DNA of 64,000 nt from Acanthacorydalis orientalis (lineage: Eukaryota > Arthropoda > Insecta > Megaloptera > Corydalidae). The position numbers and the translations under genes were made by a program. The DNA lies in NCBI GenBank assembly GCA_034766995.1, contig CM068313.1:57921377-57985376 (forward strand), read 5' to 3'. The notes beneath the pieces are model-generated. The model saw only the letters and a program-made list of their open reading frames with translations, had not been told where the DNA came from and made no database searches. Below, piece by piece: positions 58,188 through 64,000 of the stretch (position 1 is the stretch's first letter; each line of letters begins with the position of its first letter).

Positions 58188-59487
58188 TTAGGGTGTAACA
58201 TATGAAATTGCGGAATTTGTAGGTAAGAACTAAAACGAAATAATTTTAACAAAAGAAAATATATTTAATCAAAATAAGCTCCATCAGCTTCAATTGTATT
58301 TCGCCAACGAGAAATTAGATTGTTGATCTCATTTTTATGAAAATCGACATTTTTAGAGCTTATAAAGTCTTTGAATCGTTGAATCACTTTTGTTTGGTTT
58401 CGGAATTTTTTATTTCTTAAATAATATTCAAAATGACGAAAAAGATGATAGTCTGTCGGAGAAAGATCTGGTGAATAAGGGGGAAGCGGTAAAATTTCAT
58501 AATTTAATGAATTTAATTTGGAAATTGTGATTCAAGATGTGTGTGGTCGAGTATTGTATTGCAATAGTATATATCTATTGATCAGCATTGCCTGTATTGT
58601 TTTTAATTTTTCAATTAAGTTGTCGATTTCGCGACAATATGAATCAGCCGTTGCTTCATCTGGTGTTAGAAAAGAATTCCTTTCCTTTATTAAAGATTCC
58701 TTATCCTTTAGAAAAGATTCCTTTATTTGTCCACCACACAGTAGTCATAATTTTTTTTGGTATAATGACGGCTTGGATGCATGTTCTGGAGCTTTATTTG
58801 CATTTAACCATTGTCCAGATCTTTTTCTAATATAATACAGAATCCACTTTTCATCATAAGTAATGATTCGTTTTAAAAATGGCGTTTTATCATTTCGAAT
58901 CATCAATGAAGAACACACCTCTAAGCGTCTCAGTTCCAGATCATCTGTCATTTCGTGCGGCACCCACTTATCCAGCTTTTTCACCTTTCTTATTGCAGCT
59001 AGGTGACAAGAATCAGTCATAACACTAACACTTAAATCACATCCAAGAGCTCGAACTGATGTATGTGGATTAGCTTCCACCATGGCTCTCAAATGTTCTT
59101 CGTTCACAATAGTTTTGGGGCTTCATCGAGTCTCATTGTCTAGATTCATATTATCGGAACAAAATTTTTTGAACCATAATTGAATTGTTCTCTGGCTAGC
59201 CGATCCTTCTCCGAAAGTTTCATTTATATTTCTACCTGCTACCGCTGCATTATGTCTCAATTTGAACTCATATAAAAAAGTAAACGCAAATCTTTTGTGG
59301 ACATCATCCTGTTAAAGGATATAAAAAATAAAAATAACAACAATAACTCCAAATTTAAAAACAATTCAACAGTGATGTACATTAGTCAGATCCAAATAGC
59401 TGAACTTGTAAAATATTGCACACAACCAGTCTCGATCTCAGTCGATCTCAGATTGACTGAAATTCGACAACTTGATATGTTACAACC

Positions 59488-59490
<3 letters not shown>
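58188..59490 (-). mobile_element. near full-length mariner, 1303 bp
   Basis: Ends TTAGGGTGTAACATATGAAA and (minus strand) TTAGGTTGTAACATATCAAG, with TA at 58186-58187 and 59491-59492. The minus strand reads FTFLYEFKLRHNAAVAGRNI near 59260, RTIQLWFKKF, then the open piece 59107-58745: MNEEHLRAMVEANPHTSVRA, KKLDKWVPHEM, FLKRIITYDEKWILYYIRKR (first aspartate kept). Downstream, HDNAR has become QYNTR (second aspartate lost), while YSPDLSPTDYHLFRHF keeps the third. A local AAAGATTCC duplication lies near 58680-58720. Its 3' third also exists at 38901-39300. Confidence 0.9.
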
Positions 59491-60927
<1,437 letters not shown>

Positions 60928-61016
60928 TTAGGAGGTTGAATTGAAAAACGCTGGGTTTTTTTTTGATTTTTTTGACCATTTATTTCAATTACAAAATGTG
61001 TCAATTTTTTCAATTG
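60928..61016 (-). mobile_element. solo mariner 3' end, inverted, second copy
   Basis: Collinear with 60808-60893 and in the same orientation, differing at a few bases, separated from it by a short (TA)n. Confidence 0.85.
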
Positions 61017-61017
61017 T

Positions 61018-61033
61018 ATATATATATATATAA

Positions 61034-61118
<85 letters not shown>
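61018..61118. repeat. (TA)n with interruptions
   Basis: TA array following the second solo mariner end. Confidence 0.9.
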
Positions 61119-61120
<2 letters not shown>

Positions 61121-61569
61121 TTATTACTCTGTTGTTTGATTTTATAAAAGAACCAATATGGTCTTCAATAATAATGAATTTATTAAAAACAAGCTACAAC
61201 TTTGTGCTATAATCGAGCATTGAAATACTTCCAATGAAAACGAATTAGTAGAGATCTTGACTGAAATACTAAAAATACGAAATATTTTTCTAGATGTACA
61301 CATAACACCAGCATATAGCGCTACTCAGAACAATTATAAAAGAACATAAACAAGCTGTTGTGTTATTTGGCCGATTGTCTTTGTTTAATTTTATTTTTGA
61401 TAAGAGTCTTAATTTAAGATGAATAATGCTACTATAAAATCCGCGATATAATTATACACTATAGTGTTAACATTATCAAAATATATATAGAAAATAACTG
61501 CAAGATATCTACTATCGTAATTGCTGTGCTCCCGATACCTTAGAATATAAAACATGCATATTCATATCC
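61119..61569. other. AT-rich, no gene seen
   Basis: Ends with the first copy of a 44-bp direct repeat (61513-61556; second copy at 62049-62092; shared core GATACCTTAGAATATAAAA). No transposase motif. Confidence 0.4.
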
Positions 61570-61642
61570 ACATATATATATATATATATATATATATAGT
61601 ATATTATATATTCTATATATATATATATATAGTATATTATAT

Positions 61643-61687
<45 letters not shown>

Positions 61688-61736
61688 CATATATATATAT
61701 TCTATATATATATATATATATTACATATATATTTTG

Positions 61737-61811
<75 letters not shown>
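61570..61811. repeat. (TA)n compound array
   Basis: Long array with TTC and TACA interruptions. The 106-codon frame across it is a repeat artefact. Confidence 0.9.
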
Positions 61812-61812
<1 letters not shown>

Positions 61813-61890
61813 GCATCTTTTATATTCAGGAACACAGAAACTGTAAGAAGATATTTTCTGATTACTTTTTCTAAACTAAACTATGCGGAT

Positions 61891-61998
61891 AATATAAGTT
61901 CCTACCGAGACAAAAGATAGATAGTTATTTGTGAGTGTTGCGTGTCTAATAGAATGTGTAGCATATGTATTTTTGTCTCAGTAGAGGAATTTATATTA
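61891..61998. repeat. hairpin, about 29-bp arms
   Basis: Arms 61891-61919 and 61968-61998 (AATATAAGTTCCTACCGAGA against its near inverse) with a 48-base loop. No coding content. Confidence 0.7.
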
Positions 61999-62092
61999 AT
62001 GTTACTCATATAGTCTAATTTATAAAAATAAATCAGAACAAACTGAATATTGTAATTTCTGTGCTTCTGATACCTTAGAATATAAAAGATGT

Positions 62093-62809
62093 GTGTGCTG
62101 ACACATCACATGTTTAGTAAATATAATAAAAAAATATATAAAAAACTCTTCTATATACAAAATATAAATAACATAAAAATAAAAAAATAACAAATAACAA
62201 ACAAACTATTTTTTCAGACAATAATAATAATATTGTTAATGTTAATTATAAATAATATTATCATTTTAAATACATAAAAACTTTACATGATTTAAATTTT
62301 GTTGCAAAATTTTAAAATTTAACAATTATATAAACACGATTAACAATTAAAAATACATTTTTAAACAGTTGCAGAATATGTTGAGATTTCGAATAGTATT
62401 AACGCACTGTCAATGCAAAAGTATTCTGAAAGGTTAAAAGAAACTATGTAAAAAAATAACTAACCAACAGTCATGTTGATATATTAACATATTTACAAAT
62501 ATCAGTCAAATTTGATTAATATTTCACATAAATTCTAATCATTGATACTTTTTGAGATTTTCCTGTGAATATTAAAAAGAATAAAAGTATACATTCTCTT
62601 GAATATGTAAGTGTCCACGATTTGAAACAAAAATTTATATTTTTCATAAATGTCTTGAAAATACTTCCTTCTCTTCTTAATAATAACTTGTAATTGCGAA
62701 TTTCAAACTACAGAAAATTCTTAACAAGAATAATTTAATTCAAATAAAATTAAATGAAGACAAACCGCCAATTCACACTTAACCTTGTTTGGTTTTTAAT
62801 CTCTCTATC
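62093..62809. other. AT-rich, no gene seen
   Basis: Follows the second copy of the 44-bp direct repeat. Nothing else recognised. Confidence 0.45.
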
Positions 62810-62810
62810 A

Positions 62811-62891
<81 letters not shown>

Positions 62892-62996
62892 TATTTATAT
62901 ATATATACATATATATTTATATATATACGTATGTATATATATACATATATATAAACATATACATATATATTTATCTATCTATATATATATATATAT

Positions 62997-63056
<60 letters not shown>
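62810..63056. repeat. (TA)n with CA, TTTA and CTA interruptions
   Basis: The longest TA array in this window. The overlapping frames are artefacts. Confidence 0.9.
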
Positions 63057-63413
63057 CAAGTTCCCAGTTCATATGAGAAAATTTTACTTTTTAATTATTC
63101 CAAAATTACCTAAAAACTACTCCAAATGGGCACAAAAAACTGTTTTTTCCAAAAAAAATTTGCACAGACCTGTATGTAATATTTAGAAAAAAACTACAGG
63201 TCGATAACTTAATGCGTTTACTAAACGTTTCATAATTGGATATTTCCAATTACTAAGAAATATCCTCATGACTTGTAAGGTTAAATAACACATCTTTACA
63301 CTTGACCTCACTGTTAATCACGAAGAAATGTCATATCAAACTGTTCATCAGCATCCATAAAGTAACATGCTGGAAAATTTCACAAAAAAAAGAATATAAA
63401 CGAACTATTACTG
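63057..63413. other. AT-rich spacer, no gene seen
   Basis: Nothing recognised. Confidence 0.4.
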
Positions 63414-63773
63414 ATGGGGGAGCTAATAAAGATAGAAAGAATACGGCGACAACGAACGGACATACGTAGCGTGTCCGTGCGTTTGTGTAGTGAAAGCAAA
63501 AACCCGGTCTTGATTTCGATAATTCGTGTCCCCGTCCTAGTTGCGGCCGATCGAGGATACAGATTCTCGTTAACGTCACACTCAATAAGTTGCCCCATTG
63601 AATTAGTAACAGTCACCAACGGGAAACTTGGTTTCCCTAATAACATACCACTAACTTTCACTAATACGGAATGGATATATGCATTTGTGTATAATTTATA
63701 TATTCTTGTCTTTGTCAGTCTGATTTTGTATTCTGGAGTAAGTAAGCTTTATAAAGAATGTATAATAAATTAG
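63414..63773 (+). other. low-AT patch with a 119-codon frame
   Basis: The frame starts MGELIKIERIRRQRTD and has no recognised domain. A hydrophobic stretch lies near its end. A GTAAGT at 63738-63743 could be a splice donor, so a host 5' exon is possible. The opposite strand is also open for 93 codons, which weakens either coding claim. The island at 63420-63650 has CG dinucleotides unlike its flanks. Confidence 0.25.
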
Positions 63774-63910
63774 AACTAACAGTAGCGGATTAAGGAAATA
63801 TTAATTTTCATTAGCTACATAGAATCATACACTGAAAATAAATATGCATTTCATTTATATTCTATTTTCTGTAAGAACTGTGGAGAAATTGAAACAGTTT
63901 GAAGGTTTAA

Positions 63911-64000
63911 CCCTTTGCGGACGAGACATTTTTTAACTGTATTTCTGGATGAGTCGAACATACTTTCTGTATAAAGTGAAATTATGTGCTGAAGAATTAA
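63911..64000 (+). mobile_element. piggyBac-like MITE, copy 2, cut by window edge
   Basis: TTAA at 63907-63910 followed by CCCTTTGCGGACGAG and about 75 more bases collinear with 16170-16260 (shared TTTCTGGATGAGTCGAACAT-like and GTGCTGAAGAATTAA). The right end is beyond the window. Here the TTAA is intact, unlike the first copy. Confidence 0.8.

Noticed and set aside
63414..63773. 119-codon frame as a protein-coding gene
   Set aside because: No recognised domain, the opposite strand is also open, and start context is unremarkable. Kept only as a low-AT patch.

Overview
This window looks like intergenic or intronic DNA from an AT-rich arthropod genome. It is almost certainly an insect, and a hymenopteran is plausible but not provable from this sequence alone. 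The arguments are the dense population of mariner/Tc1, DD41D, Tigger/pogo, piggyBac, hAT, RTE-like and Jockey-like relics, the many long (TA)n arrays, and the absence of any prokaryotic gene organisation. I recognise no complete host protein-coding gene, tRNA, rRNA or CRISPR array. Most open frames are shadows of (TA)n arrays or pieces of broken transposases. All family assignments come from reading translated motifs by eye against remembered family patterns. No database search was run.

Layout. 1-8.8 kb: a mariner end, a piggyBac transposase C-terminal remnant, a dispersed repeat, a 1.27-kb mariner relic with TA target duplications, then gene-free AT-rich DNA. 8.8-15.6 kb: a DD41D-type relic, a DUF4817-type transposase relic (minus strand), a low-AT island, a 970-bp internally deleted piggyBac-like element flanked by TTAA, and several mariner deletion derivatives. 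15.8-20.3 kb: a non-autonomous hAT element split by a piggyBac-like MITE, another deleted mariner, a Tigger terminus and a TTAA-flanked 712-bp element. 20.5-26.4 kb: a minus-strand RTE-like LINE, a young mariner whose DNA-binding half is replaced by (TA)n while its catalytic half is open, a heat-shock-element-like array next to a TATA box, and a degraded full-length mariner. 26.4-34.6 kb: an inverted 171-bp repeat with a fold-back junction inside a second DD41D relic, a minus-strand repeat ORF of unknown class, a hAT MITE with a perfect 8-bp duplication, and a mariner interrupted by a TTAA-flanked MITE carrying GCGATCGC palindromes.

34.7-38.0 kb: a Tc1-like element that has absorbed two mariners. 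38.7-43 kb: a duplicated block carrying a mariner half, mauritiana-like mariner derivatives, Jockey-like and RTE-like LINE pieces and a low-AT island. 43-51.8 kb: a second copy of the dispersed repeat, a second copy of the hAT element, two Tc1 relics, and a near-complete mariner. 52.2-53.5 kb: the best preserved element, a 1295-bp mariner with long inverted repeats. 53.9-57.1 kb: a DUF4817-type relic beside a 2.5-kb Tigger/pogo element interrupted by (TA)n arrays and a LINE tail. 57.9-61.1 kb: two near full-length mariners and repeated mariner 3' ends arranged head-to-head around (TA)n. 61-64 kb: microsatellites, a short hairpin, a low-AT patch and the start of a second copy of the piggyBac-like MITE cut by the window edge.

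The parts do not form a functional pathway. They record successive waves of cut-and-paste transposons inserting into one another and into TA-rich targets. The points most worth following are the heat-shock-like promoter unit at 24.3 kb, the catalytic-only mariner at 22 kb, the palindrome-rich TTAA MITEs, the template-switch footprint at 26.4-27.9 kb, and the shared mariner insertion in the 38.7 and 58.0 kb blocks.
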